14,102 nt of DNA from Candidatus Galligastranaerophilus intestinigallinarum (GTDB lineage: Bacteria > Cyanobacteriota > Vampirovibrionia > Gastranaerophilales > Gastranaerophilaceae): positions 1-14,102 of the forward strand of contig DVKW01000019.1 in assembly GCA_018715855.1 (NCBI GenBank), in the 5' to 3' direction. Position numbers and translations under genes: made by a program. The stretch's first letter is position 1. Each line of letters begins with the position of its first letter. The notes beneath the pieces were generated by a model. That model was not told the DNA's origin and made no database searches. It was given only the letters and a program-made list of their open reading frames with translations. Positions 7,542-13,578 of the stretch are shown here, piece after piece.

Positions 7542-8357
7542 ATGAATTTAAAATCATTAGTTTCAGGTCTGATAATTTCAGGAATAGTTTTATCAACAGG
7601 CATTGCATTTGCGGCAAGCAAAAATGTGCAAATTCCGACAAGCTTTGTTTATCAGGCAATAAACAAATATAAAAACAAAAACTATACAGGCTGCATTCAA
7701 GATATGGATTATATAATCCAAAAAGGAAGGCCCTCCGATATTGTTTATTATTACAGGGCAATTTCTTATTCACAATTGGGAATACCCGAAAAAGCAAGGG
7801 AATCTTATGATGCTGCAAGAAATATAAGTTCAAACAGAGTTTTAATAGATTACGCAACGCAAGCAATTAATTGCATAGATGATGCAACCTTGTGCGATGC
7901 AAACCTTGACGATAGCGACATTACAAAGTTTATTAAATCAAATGAATTTATGCACAACGATGTTAAAACAAAGCTTGAAACCCAAGCCATTGAAAGAGCA
8001 AAAGAAGAAATAAACAAAGATATTAAACCAAATGATGACAGCCTTAAATATCTTAATCAAAACAATGAACCAACAGATAAAGAAATAGCCGATGCGGTTA
8101 GAACTTTGTCAAAACTTGGCATTAACCCTTTAGCAAATATGAACATGGGGCAATTTGGGGCAATGAATTCTGAAATTGCGCAAATTAATGCAATGTTTGG
8201 AAACAACAACAACAACAACAACATGATGAATTTCATTCCGATGATAAGCGCCATGAGCCAAAACGGCGGCAATTCAAATATAAGCAAAGAATTTGTTCAA
8301 GCTTATATGATGAACCAAATGCTTCCGGGGTTTAATTTTTCAAATAACGATAAATAG
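7542..8357 (+). CDS. Secreted protein with two TPR-like repeats, function unknown
   Basis: A 271-residue exported protein of no family I can name. Residues 1-25 are a clear signal peptide (hydrophobic SGLIISGIVLSTGIAFAA). Residues ~33-62 and ~66-99 form two TPR-like helical hairpins (YQAINKYKNKNYTGCIQDMD, then YYYRAISYSQLGIPEKARES), with residues ~102-120 continuing the pattern (DYATQAINCIDDATLCDA). The C-terminal half is acidic and helical to ~195, then low-complexity Met/Asn-rich, with a run of seven Asn at 221-227 encoded only by AAC and a region of Met and Phe to the end. Cysteines at 51, 111 and 118 could pair in the periplasm. The ribosome site is GAGGGG before ATG. It is followed after 14 bp by another TPR-like gene, so the two are likely co-transcribed. 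TPR folds bind proteins; the partner is unknown. Confidence 0.75.
   Translation: MNLKSLVSGLIISGIVLSTGIAFAASKNVQIPTSFVYQAINKYKNKNYTGCIQDMDYIIQKGRPSDIVYYYRAISYSQLGIPEKARESYDAARNISSNRVLIDYATQAINCIDDATLCDANLDDSDITKFIKSNEFMHNDVKTKLETQAIERAKEEINKDIKPNDDSLKYLNQNNEPTDKEIADAVRTLSKLGINPLANMNMGQFGAMNSEIAQINAMFGNNNNNNNMMNFIPMISAMSQNGGNSNISKEFVQAYMMNQMLPGFNFSNNDK
8202..8222 (+). repeat. (AAC)7 trinucleotide microsatellite in coding sequence
   Basis: Seven perfect AAC units in frame, encoding seven consecutive Asn in the secreted TPR protein. Slippage here would change the length of the Asn run without shifting frame. Confidence 0.95.
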
Positions 8358-8371
8358 CAAAGAAAACAAAC

Positions 8372-8971
8372 GTGGATAATAAAATAAAAAGTGCTGCCCA
8401 ATTGTTTTATAACAAAGAATTTATTAGCGCAAAGGAAATTTTTTTGCAAAGCAGCCTTTTTTATGAAGCTGGGCTTTGTTCGCTTTTGGTTCAAAACCTA
8501 AAAGATGCAAGAAAATATTTCAAATTAAAAGAAAATGTTTGCCCTGCTTCAAATTTTGGGCTTTTAATTTTAGATATTATTGAAAATAAACCGAAAAAAC
8601 CGCCAAAATATTTTCAAGTGAGAGCGTTTTTAGAAATTTATATTAACCTTTTAATTGAAAACGGGCTTTTTTCTTGGGCGCAAAAGGTTATAGACGAATA
8701 CAGGTTTTTTACAAATTCAAACCTTGAAACCCCCAAATTTATTGCAAGGGTGTTAAACGCAAACAACCAAAATAAAGCTGTTCATTATTTTGCAGACATT
8801 GCAAAGCAAATTTGTTATTATGACGCTGAAATTCATTATATAGATGCAACTTTATATTTTGAAGAAGGCAATATTCAAAAAGCAAAAGAAATTGTTAATG
8901 AAAGCTTGAATTTTGCAAGCGAATATTACCCCATTTTAAAATTAAAAGAAGAAATTGAAAAATTGGGTTAA
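8372..8971 (+). CDS. Cytosolic TPR-like helical repeat protein, function unknown
   Basis: A 199-residue protein without signal peptide or membrane segment. It is almost all helix, in TPR-like pairs: residues ~7-50 (AAQLFYNKEFISAKEIFLQS, then LKDARKYFKLKE), ~85-115 (LEIYINLLIENGLFSWAQKV), and ~150-195 (IHYIDATLYFEEGNIQKAKE). The start used is GTG at 8372; there is no nearby in-frame ATG and only A-rich sequence in the place of a ribosome site, so translation may depend on coupling to the gene ending 14 bp upstream. Its stop TAA (8969-8971) interlocks with the stop of the convergent aminotransferase gene. A scaffold or protein-interaction role is inferred from the fold only; no enzyme motif is seen. 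Confidence 0.72.
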   Translation: MDNKIKSAAQLFYNKEFISAKEIFLQSSLFYEAGLCSLLVQNLKDARKYFKLKENVCPASNFGLLILDIIENKPKKPPKYFQVRAFLEIYINLLIENGLFSWAQKVIDEYRFFTNSNLETPKFIARVLNANNQNKAVHYFADIAKQICYYDAEIHYIDATLYFEEGNIQKAKEIVNESLNFASEYYPILKLKEEIEKLG

Positions 8972-10134
8972 TTCTTTCTTAGTTTTTTTATAAACCTATC
9001 CAATCTTAATATTGCTTCTTTTAAGTTTTCCATAGAATATGCGTAAGAAATTCTTAAATACCCTTCGCCTGAATCACCAAATGCATTGCCGGGGATTGCC
9101 GCAACGTGTTCTTCTTCCAAAAATTTTGTTGCAAACTCTTCGCTTGTCATATTAAATTCTTTTATTGAAGGAAAAACATAAAAAGCGCCATAGGGTTCAA
9201 AACATTCTAAGCCCATTTTTTTAAACGCATCCAATAAAAATCTTCTTCTTTGGTTATAGGCGTTTCTCATCATTTTAATGTCGTCATCGCCTTTTTTAAT
9301 TGCTTCAACTGCAGCATATTGGCTTGTTGTTGGCGCACACATTATTGCAAATTGGTGAATTTTTGTCATTTGCTGAATAATTTCTTTTGGTGCACATGCA
9401 TACCCTAAGCGCCAGCCTGTCATAGCGTATGCTTTTGAAAAGCCGTCTATTAAAATGGTTCTTTCTTTCATATTGGGCAAAGAAACTATTGAAAAATGCT
9501 TTTCTTTATATGTTAGAGCAGAATAAATTTCATCCGATAAAACATAAAGGTCATTTTCTACAATTAAATCTCTAATTGCTTCTAAATCCTTCTTTTCCAT
9601 AATAGCGCCTGTAGGGTTATTTGGGTATGGAAGAATTATGGCCTTTGTTTTATTTGTAATTGCCGCTTTTAATTCATCAAAAGTTAATCTGAAATCGTTT
9701 TCTGCTTTTAAGGGAATAATAACAGGTTTTGCATCTGCTAAAATTGCACAAGGAGTATATGAAACGTAAGACGGTTCAGGAATAATAACTTCATCGCCTT
9801 CGTTTATAATTGCTCTTAAACCCACATCAATTGCTTCAGAGCCCCCAACGGTCACCAAAATTTCACCGTTTGGGTCGTATGAAACATTTCTTGTGTCAAA
9901 AACTTTTTTTGAAATTTCTTCTCTTAATTCTTTTAAGCCTGCATTAGATGTATAAAAGGTTTTGCCCTTTTCAAGCGCATAAATGCCTTCATCTCTAATA
10001 TGCCATGGCGTGTCAAAATCGGGCTCGCCAACGCCTAATGAAATTGCATCTTTCATTTCATGAACAATATCAAAAAATTTTCTTATGCCGGATGGCTTTA
10101 AGTTTAATACTTTATCTGAAAGAGGTTTTGTCAT
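8968..10134 (-). CDS. PLP-dependent class I/II aminotransferase (PatA / aromatic-aspartate aminotransferase type)
   Basis: A 388-residue, full-length fold-type I aminotransferase, cytosolic. The order of landmarks is SGIRKF near 15-20; GVGEPDFDTP at 34-43; PNNPTG at 171-176, with the PLP-contacting Asn; SDEIYS at 200-205, with Asp201 for the pyridine nitrogen and Tyr204; SKAYAMTGWRLGY at 233-245, with Lys234 as the Schiff-base lysine; and LRISYA at 360-365, with Arg361 for the substrate carboxylate. The overall wording is close to Bacillus PatA-type enzymes and archaeal or bacterial aromatic/aspartate aminotransferases; the amino-acid substrate cannot be read from sequence. Its ATG overlaps the stop of the Lrp-like gene (ATGA, 10131-10134), giving translational coupling. 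All catalytic residues are present. Confidence 0.93.
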   Translation of the reverse strand: MTKPLSDKVLNLKPSGIRKFFDIVHEMKDAISLGVGEPDFDTPWHIRDEGIYALEKGKTFYTSNAGLKELREEISKKVFDTRNVSYDPNGEILVTVGGSEAIDVGLRAIINEGDEVIIPEPSYVSYTPCAILADAKPVIIPLKAENDFRLTFDELKAAITNKTKAIILPYPNNPTGAIMEKKDLEAIRDLIVENDLYVLSDEIYSALTYKEKHFSIVSLPNMKERTILIDGFSKAYAMTGWRLGYACAPKEIIQQMTKIHQFAIMCAPTTSQYAAVEAIKKGDDDIKMMRNAYNQRRRFLLDAFKKMGLECFEPYGAFYVFPSIKEFNMTSEEFATKFLEEEHVAAIPGNAFGDSGEGYLRISYAYSMENLKEAILRLDRFIKKLRKN

Positions 10135-10613
10135 GGCGTAAAGATTTCCCTTTCATCAACATGTTTTTTGCCCAAAATTGTTCCATGGTCTTTATATTTT
10201 TTCAAAATAAAATGCGTTGCAGTAGATAAAACAGAATCCAAAGTTGAAAGCTTATCTGTTACAAACATTGAAATTTCTTTTAGAGATTTTTCTTCCAAAG
10301 TAACAAGAAGGTCATAACCGCCAGAGATTAAATAAACCGCTCTAACTTCAGGGTAGTTATAAATTCTTTCTGCAATTTTATCAAAACCTTGGCCTCTTTG
10401 GGGTGTAACTCTAACTTCAATTAAAGCGTTAACTTTTTCTTGAGAAGTTTTTTCCCAATCGATAAGAGTGTGGTAGCCGCAAATAACGCCCTCTTTTTCA
10501 AGTTTTGTCATCTCATCTATAACAGCTTCTTTGCTGACACCCAAAATTACGGCCAATTCATCCAAAGAAATTCTGCTGTTTCTTTCAATAACAGAAAGCA
10601 ATTCTTCTCTCAT
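10131..10613 (-). CDS. Lrp/AsnC-family transcriptional regulator
   Basis: A 160-residue regulator. Residues ~1-50 are the winged HTH (LLSVIERNSRISLDELAVIL, then GVSKEAVIDEMTKLEKEGVI and the wing CGYHTLIDWEK). Residues ~62-138 are the RAM/AsnC ligand-binding domain (ALIEVRVTPQRGQGFDKIAE, PEVRAVYLISGGYDLLVTLE), which normally binds an amino acid and builds octamers. A short charged tail (GKKHVDEREIFTP) extends beyond the fold. It starts at ATG 10613 with AAGAAGGAG upstream and begins 32 nt after infC ends. It overlaps the aminotransferase by four bases, so it most likely senses that enzyme's substrate or product and controls the operon, the common arrangement for local AsnC-type regulators. The effector is unknown. 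Confidence 0.92.
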   Translation of the reverse strand: MREELLSVIERNSRISLDELAVILGVSKEAVIDEMTKLEKEGVICGYHTLIDWEKTSQEKVNALIEVRVTPQRGQGFDKIAERIYNYPEVRAVYLISGGYDLLVTLEEKSLKEISMFVTDKLSTLDSVLSTATHFILKKYKDHGTILGKKHVDEREIFTP

Positions 10614-10645
10614 TATTTCTCCTTCTTATTTGTTTTTGAGGAAAT

Positions 10646-11176
10646 CTACTTTGTGCTCGGCGCTAAAATAGCAACAACATTTTTGCCTTCAAGCATAGGG
10701 TTTTTTTCAACAATCGGGTTTGCATCTTTAATATCTTCCAAAAACTTATTTGCAAGGTCAAATGCAAGTTTGTTGTGTTGAATTTCACGCCCTCTAAGCA
10801 TTACAACCAATTTAACTTTGTTTTGCTGAGCTAAAAATTTCCTTGCAGCTTTCATTCTTACTTCATAATCATGCGTATCTATTTTATAGCGCATTTTTAC
10901 TTCTTTAACTTCAACCACATGCTGTTTTTTTCTTGCTTCTTTTGCACGTTTTTCGGTTTCATATTTATATTTGCCCCAATCAATAATTTTTGCCACAGGG
11001 GGCGATTGGTTTGGTGAAACAACAACTAAATCTAAATCTTTTTCTTTTGCAAGCTCTAGCGCCTTAGATGTAGGAACTGTACCGTGATTAACGCCTTCAT
11101 CATCAATTAAACGGACTTCTCGAGCTCTAATACCTTCATTTACAAGCTCACGGGTCTTGTTGTCTTCTCTTGCGAT
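10646..11176 (-). CDS. infC: Translation initiation factor IF-3, starting at an ATC codon
   Basis: A 176-residue IF-3 of normal length. It binds the 30S subunit, discriminates against non-initiator codons and keeps the 50S off. The N-domain (residues ~8-75) shows NEGIRAREVRLIDDEG and LDLVVVSPNQSPPVAKIIDW, the linker helix is WGKYKYETEKRAKEARKKQH, and the C-domain (~88-176) shows MRYKIDTHDYEVR and VKLVVMLRGREIQHNKLAFD. An in-frame TAA lies four codons before the proposed ATC (11174-11176), and no ATG, GTG or TTG occurs before the GTG at 10996, which would delete the whole N-domain. AAGGAG (11185-11190) sits 8 nt before ATC. Non-standard starts on infC are known (AUU in E. coli) and let IF-3 repress itself. 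No rpmI or rplT follows; an Lrp-type gene does. Confidence 0.93.
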   Translation of the reverse strand: MAREDNKTRELVNEGIRAREVRLIDDEGVNHGTVPTSKALELAKEKDLDLVVVSPNQSPPVAKIIDWGKYKYETEKRAKEARKKQHVVEVKEVKMRYKIDTHDYEVRMKAARKFLAQQNKVKLVVMLRGREIQHNKLAFDLANKFLEDIKDANPIVEKNPMLEGKNVVAILAPSTK

Positions 11177-11184
11177 TGCTTTTT

Positions 11185-11190
11185 CTCCTT
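11185..11190 (-). promoter_or_regulatory. Strong Shine-Dalgarno that fixes the ATC start of infC
   Basis: Minus-strand AAGGAG, a full match to the anti-SD core, ends 8 nt before the ATC at 11176. It overlaps the in-frame TAA that ends any upstream extension. It leaves the ATC as the only near-cognate codon at proper spacing; the next, ATT at codon 16, would cut into the N-domain. Confidence 0.8.
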
Positions 11191-11207
11191 ATATAACTAA
11201 TGTTTTA

Positions 11208-11236
11208 AGTGTATCATTAAATTAAAATGCTAGCAA
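11208..11236 (-). promoter_or_regulatory. Putative infC promoter
   Basis: Minus strand TTGCTA (11231-11236), a 17-bp spacer and TACACT (11208-11213), each four of six to consensus. A leader of about 25 nt would follow. An inverted repeat GTATCATT (11211-11218) and AATGATAC (11251-11258) straddles this promoter, with one arm on the -10. Confidence 0.4.
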
Positions 11237-11261
11237 CAGGCAAATTTAAAAATGATACTAA

Positions 11262-11295
11262 AAAATGACCGCCCCAAATATGAAGCGGCCATTTT
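11262..11295 (-). terminator. Intrinsic terminator of the SLH-protein gene
   Basis: An 11-bp stem, AAAATGACCGC (11262-11272) and GCGGCCATTTT (11285-11295) in plus-strand terms, closes a 12-nt loop. The single mismatch becomes a G-U pair in the minus-strand RNA, where the stem is followed by a run of U. It begins 18 bp after the SLH stop codon, so infC is transcribed separately. Confidence 0.85.
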
Positions 11296-11312
11296 AAATT
11301 TATTGAACTTTA

Positions 11313-12752
11313 TTAAAATACGATTGTAAGTTCTTCGTTCGGGTTCAAGCTTGAAGAATTTGAAAGTGAAGGAACAAGCACATAAACAAGTTCATCACCA
11401 ACTTCATAAATTACGCCAAATACACCCGATAAGCAGATTTTTGTGATGTCGAACACGCCTTTAAACACTGTTACAACAGAATTTCCAAGGCTTGCAGCAC
11501 CACGGCCGGGGTGAAGAGTGAAGGTTTCAACTAATGTGTTTGAAAGTTCATCGCCAACTTCTTCTAAACCGTTGCCTGCAACGTTAACAATAGCGCCGCC
11601 TGATCTGCCGACAACGCCAACTGCTCTGCCTGCAATTGATAAAGGTGCGCCCAATAATCTTGCTAAAATGTTGGGGTTTTTAAGGTCTTCAACTGAAGCT
11701 GAAGCTACTTGTTTTGGCAAGCATTCTTTTAAATCGCCGTTTTTAATGTATTTGAATTGAACTTTAATGTATCCGGGTTCTTTAATTCCGGGTCTTTGAA
11801 CAGCAATAACTTCGCCTCTTACAATTGAACCTGCAGGGAATGTTGTGCCGTTTACAACAACTTCTTCAGTTGTTTTTGCCGTGAACCATTCGCCGATATT
11901 TGACGTTTTAGCTGACAATCTGTCTAAAAGTTTAACTTTAACGGTTGTAATGCCGCATGAATCAGCTATACCGTTTGAAATTGCTTTGCCGCTTTGAAGT
12001 GATGATAAATTCTTTCTCAAAGAAGCAACTAAATATGCAACTTGTTCTTTTGATAAGTATTCGCTGTCAATAACTTGTTTTGTGTTTGGAACAGCATCAA
12101 GCAAGTTTGAAGCTATAACTTCGTTTGTTGCGGAATATGCCCAAGTTGGGATATATTGCATTTTTTGGCCTTTGTATTCAGGAACTTTTGTTGCTGAGTG
12201 GTCAATATTGATTAATTTTGCTACTGTTGCAAAAACTTCCGCTTTTGTAATCGGTTGGTCGGGTTTAAATACGCCTGATGGGTAACCAATCATAATTTCT
12301 TTTTCGGTTACTTTGTAAATCCAATCTTTTGCCCAGTAAGCATCATTAATGTCGGTATAAGGTTTGAAGCTTTCAGGGGTTTTAACATTTAAACCTTCAG
12401 CCAAAATTGTTGCAACTTCTGAACGAAGTGTCGGTGCTTTTGGGTTAAATGAAGTTGTGTAGCCTGATTTTAATTGGCTGTCTTTAATGATGTCCAAAAC
12501 ATCTTTTGCCCATGATTTAACGTAAACGTTGTCTTTGTTACCTACGGTAATTTTGTTTTTTGATTTCAAAATTTTGCCGCCTGTAACATACACAGATTTT
12601 GCATCTACAAGTGTTTGAGCTTGTGATTTAAAAAGTGTGGGGTGTGCATAGCTTTCTGTTTTGCTTTCCAATTCGCAAGGTTTGGCCAAAGCAACTGAAG
12701 AAATAGCACAAAGTGCAACTGTTGCTGCAAGAAGTTTCTTCATAACTTTCAT
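11313..12752 (-). CDS. Exported S-layer-homology (SLH) domain protein
   Basis: A 479-residue exported envelope protein. Residues 1-23 are a signal peptide (MKKLLAATVALCAISSVALA). SLH-type repeats occupy roughly 82-122, 131-190 and 195-250; the middle one is canonical (YTDINDAYWAKDWIYKVTEK, GYPSGVFKPDQPITKAEVFA). SLH triplets bind cell-wall-linked polymers. Residues ~268-345 form a beta-rich segment (TFPAGSIVRGEVIAVQRPG), and ~365-460 hold small-residue hydrophobic stretches with two copies of VGDEL (399-403 and 451-455). The start at 12752 has AGGAG five bases upstream; the longer frame to ATG 12842 is rejected because it runs through the promoter. Own promoter, leader hairpin and terminator imply a strongly expressed single-gene unit. 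In diderms such proteins tie the outer envelope to peptidoglycan; the C-terminal role is unknown. Confidence 0.88.
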   Translation of the reverse strand: MKVMKKLLAATVALCAISSVALAKPCELESKTESYAHPTLFKSQAQTLVDAKSVYVTGGKILKSKNKITVGNKDNVYVKSWAKDVLDIIKDSQLKSGYTTSFNPKAPTLRSEVATILAEGLNVKTPESFKPYTDINDAYWAKDWIYKVTEKEIMIGYPSGVFKPDQPITKAEVFATVAKLINIDHSATKVPEYKGQKMQYIPTWAYSATNEVIASNLLDAVPNTKQVIDSEYLSKEQVAYLVASLRKNLSSLQSGKAISNGIADSCGITTVKVKLLDRLSAKTSNIGEWFTAKTTEEVVVNGTTFPAGSIVRGEVIAVQRPGIKEPGYIKVQFKYIKNGDLKECLPKQVASASVEDLKNPNILARLLGAPLSIAGRAVGVVGRSGGAIVNVAGNGLEEVGDELSNTLVETFTLHPGRGAASLGNSVVTVFKGVFDITKICLSGVFGVIYEVGDELVYVLVPSLSNSSSLNPNEELTIVF

Positions 12753-12771
12753 CTTTTCTCCTATCCTTTTT

Positions 12772-12799
12772 GTGTAAAACCAAACTACTGTTTTTACAC
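12772..12799 (-). promoter_or_regulatory. 5'-leader hairpin of the SLH gene
   Basis: Perfect 8-bp inverted repeat GTGTAAAA (12772-12779) and TTTTACAC (12792-12799) with a 12-nt loop. It lies in the transcribed leader between the promoter and the AGGAG site, ending about 9 nt before the latter. It may stabilise the mRNA or act as a binding site; it lacks a U run, so it is not a terminator. Confidence 0.6.
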
Positions 12800-12813
12800 C
12801 ATCCCATTTAGAG

Positions 12814-12842
12814 AGGATATTAAAAATATGGCTAAATGTCAA
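12814..12842 (-). promoter_or_regulatory. Sigma-70-type promoter of the SLH gene
   Basis: Minus strand TTGACA (12837-12842, perfect -35), exactly 17 bp, then TATCCT (12814-12819, four of six). Initiation about 7 bp downstream gives a leader of roughly 55 nt containing the 12772-12799 hairpin. Confidence 0.75.
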
Positions 12843-12894
12843 TGCCGAATTTTTCCTTGAAAGCTTTTTATTGCAATGTGTTTAAGCCAAAAAA

Positions 12895-13578
12895 CTAAAA
12901 TGTTTTTCTGTTGCTTGCACGGGGAATTAAAGTTACCGTATTAATTGTGTTTCCTCTTTTATATGTAAGGGTTATTGAATCGTTTATGCTTTTTGCAAAA
13001 AGAGCGGTTGCATATTCTTCAATCGGCATATTTGATATGGGAACACCGTTTATCTCTGTTATTATATCGCCCGCTTGAAGCCCTTTTTTAAGTGCATCAT
13101 ATTTAACAGCGGTTAATTTAATGCCTGAATTTTTACCCTTTGGGGCTTTTATATTTCCTTTTGATGTTGAATAATTATCAAATTCAAAGCCAAGACCATA
13201 TAAAAACCTGCCTTGAATGCTTTGTTTAATTAATGCCATTAATTTTGCTTCCATTGAAGGGTCGTTGCCGCTTTCAGATTTCATAGCAATTAAATCAAGC
13301 CTTGTGCCGTTTTGCATTGGGGTCAAATTAAAGGCATATTGGTATTGAACGGTAGAATAAGTTCCTGTTCTAACCATTTCTGCAGCCTGAAAAGTGTTTG
13401 CTTCATAAGATTCATTATGATAAACTTTTGCGCCTCTAATTAAAAGAAACTTTGAAACACCCGCTTTTAGGCTGTGAACATCTACATTTTCAAAAAATTC
13501 CGATGTCATGGCGTATGATGCCTGTGAAAAAAACAAAACAAAAACCAATAAAAAACTTTTTATATTATAAACTTTCAT
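12895..13578 (-). CDS. Secreted or periplasmic PDZ-domain protein
   Basis: A 227-residue exported protein. Residues 1-23 are a signal peptide (IKSFLLVFVLFFSQASYA). Residues ~28-130 form an alpha/beta domain that I do not recognise (SLKAGVSKFLLIRGAKVYHN, then YAFNLTPMQNGTRLDLIAMK). Residues ~148-220 are a PDZ domain with the signature GLQAGDIITEINGVPI at 166-181. There is no protease domain, so it is not an HtrA or Ctp enzyme; PDZ alone suggests binding of protein C-termini or envelope partners. The start at 13578 overlaps the glycosylase gene by 14 bp, with AAGAAGG just upstream inside that gene, so the two are co-transcribed and probably coupled. The SLH gene downstream has its own promoter. 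Confidence 0.82.
   Translation of the reverse strand: MKVYNIKSFLLVFVLFFSQASYAMTSEFFENVDVHSLKAGVSKFLLIRGAKVYHNESYEANTFQAAEMVRTGTYSTVQYQYAFNLTPMQNGTRLDLIAMKSESGNDPSMEAKLMALIKQSIQGRFLYGLGFEFDNYSTSKGNIKAPKGKNSGIKLTAVKYDALKKGLQAGDIITEINGVPISNMPIEEYATALFAKSINDSITLTYKRGNTINTVTLIPRASNRKTF

Noticed and set aside
7537..8494. Minus-strand frames at 7537-7866, 8057-8287 and 8303-8494
   Set aside because: Antisense to the two TPR-like genes; low-complexity Leu/Phe-rich translations typical of reversed coding sequence.
10646..10996. IF-3 starting at GTG 10996
   Set aside because: It would remove the entire N-domain, whose conserved sequence is encoded in frame upstream to 11176; no ribosome site precedes the GTG.
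12753..12842. Thirty-residue N-terminal extension of the SLH protein from ATG 12842
   Set aside because: It overlaps a TTGACA-17-TATCCT promoter, and would bury the signal peptide that starts correctly behind AGGAG at 12752.
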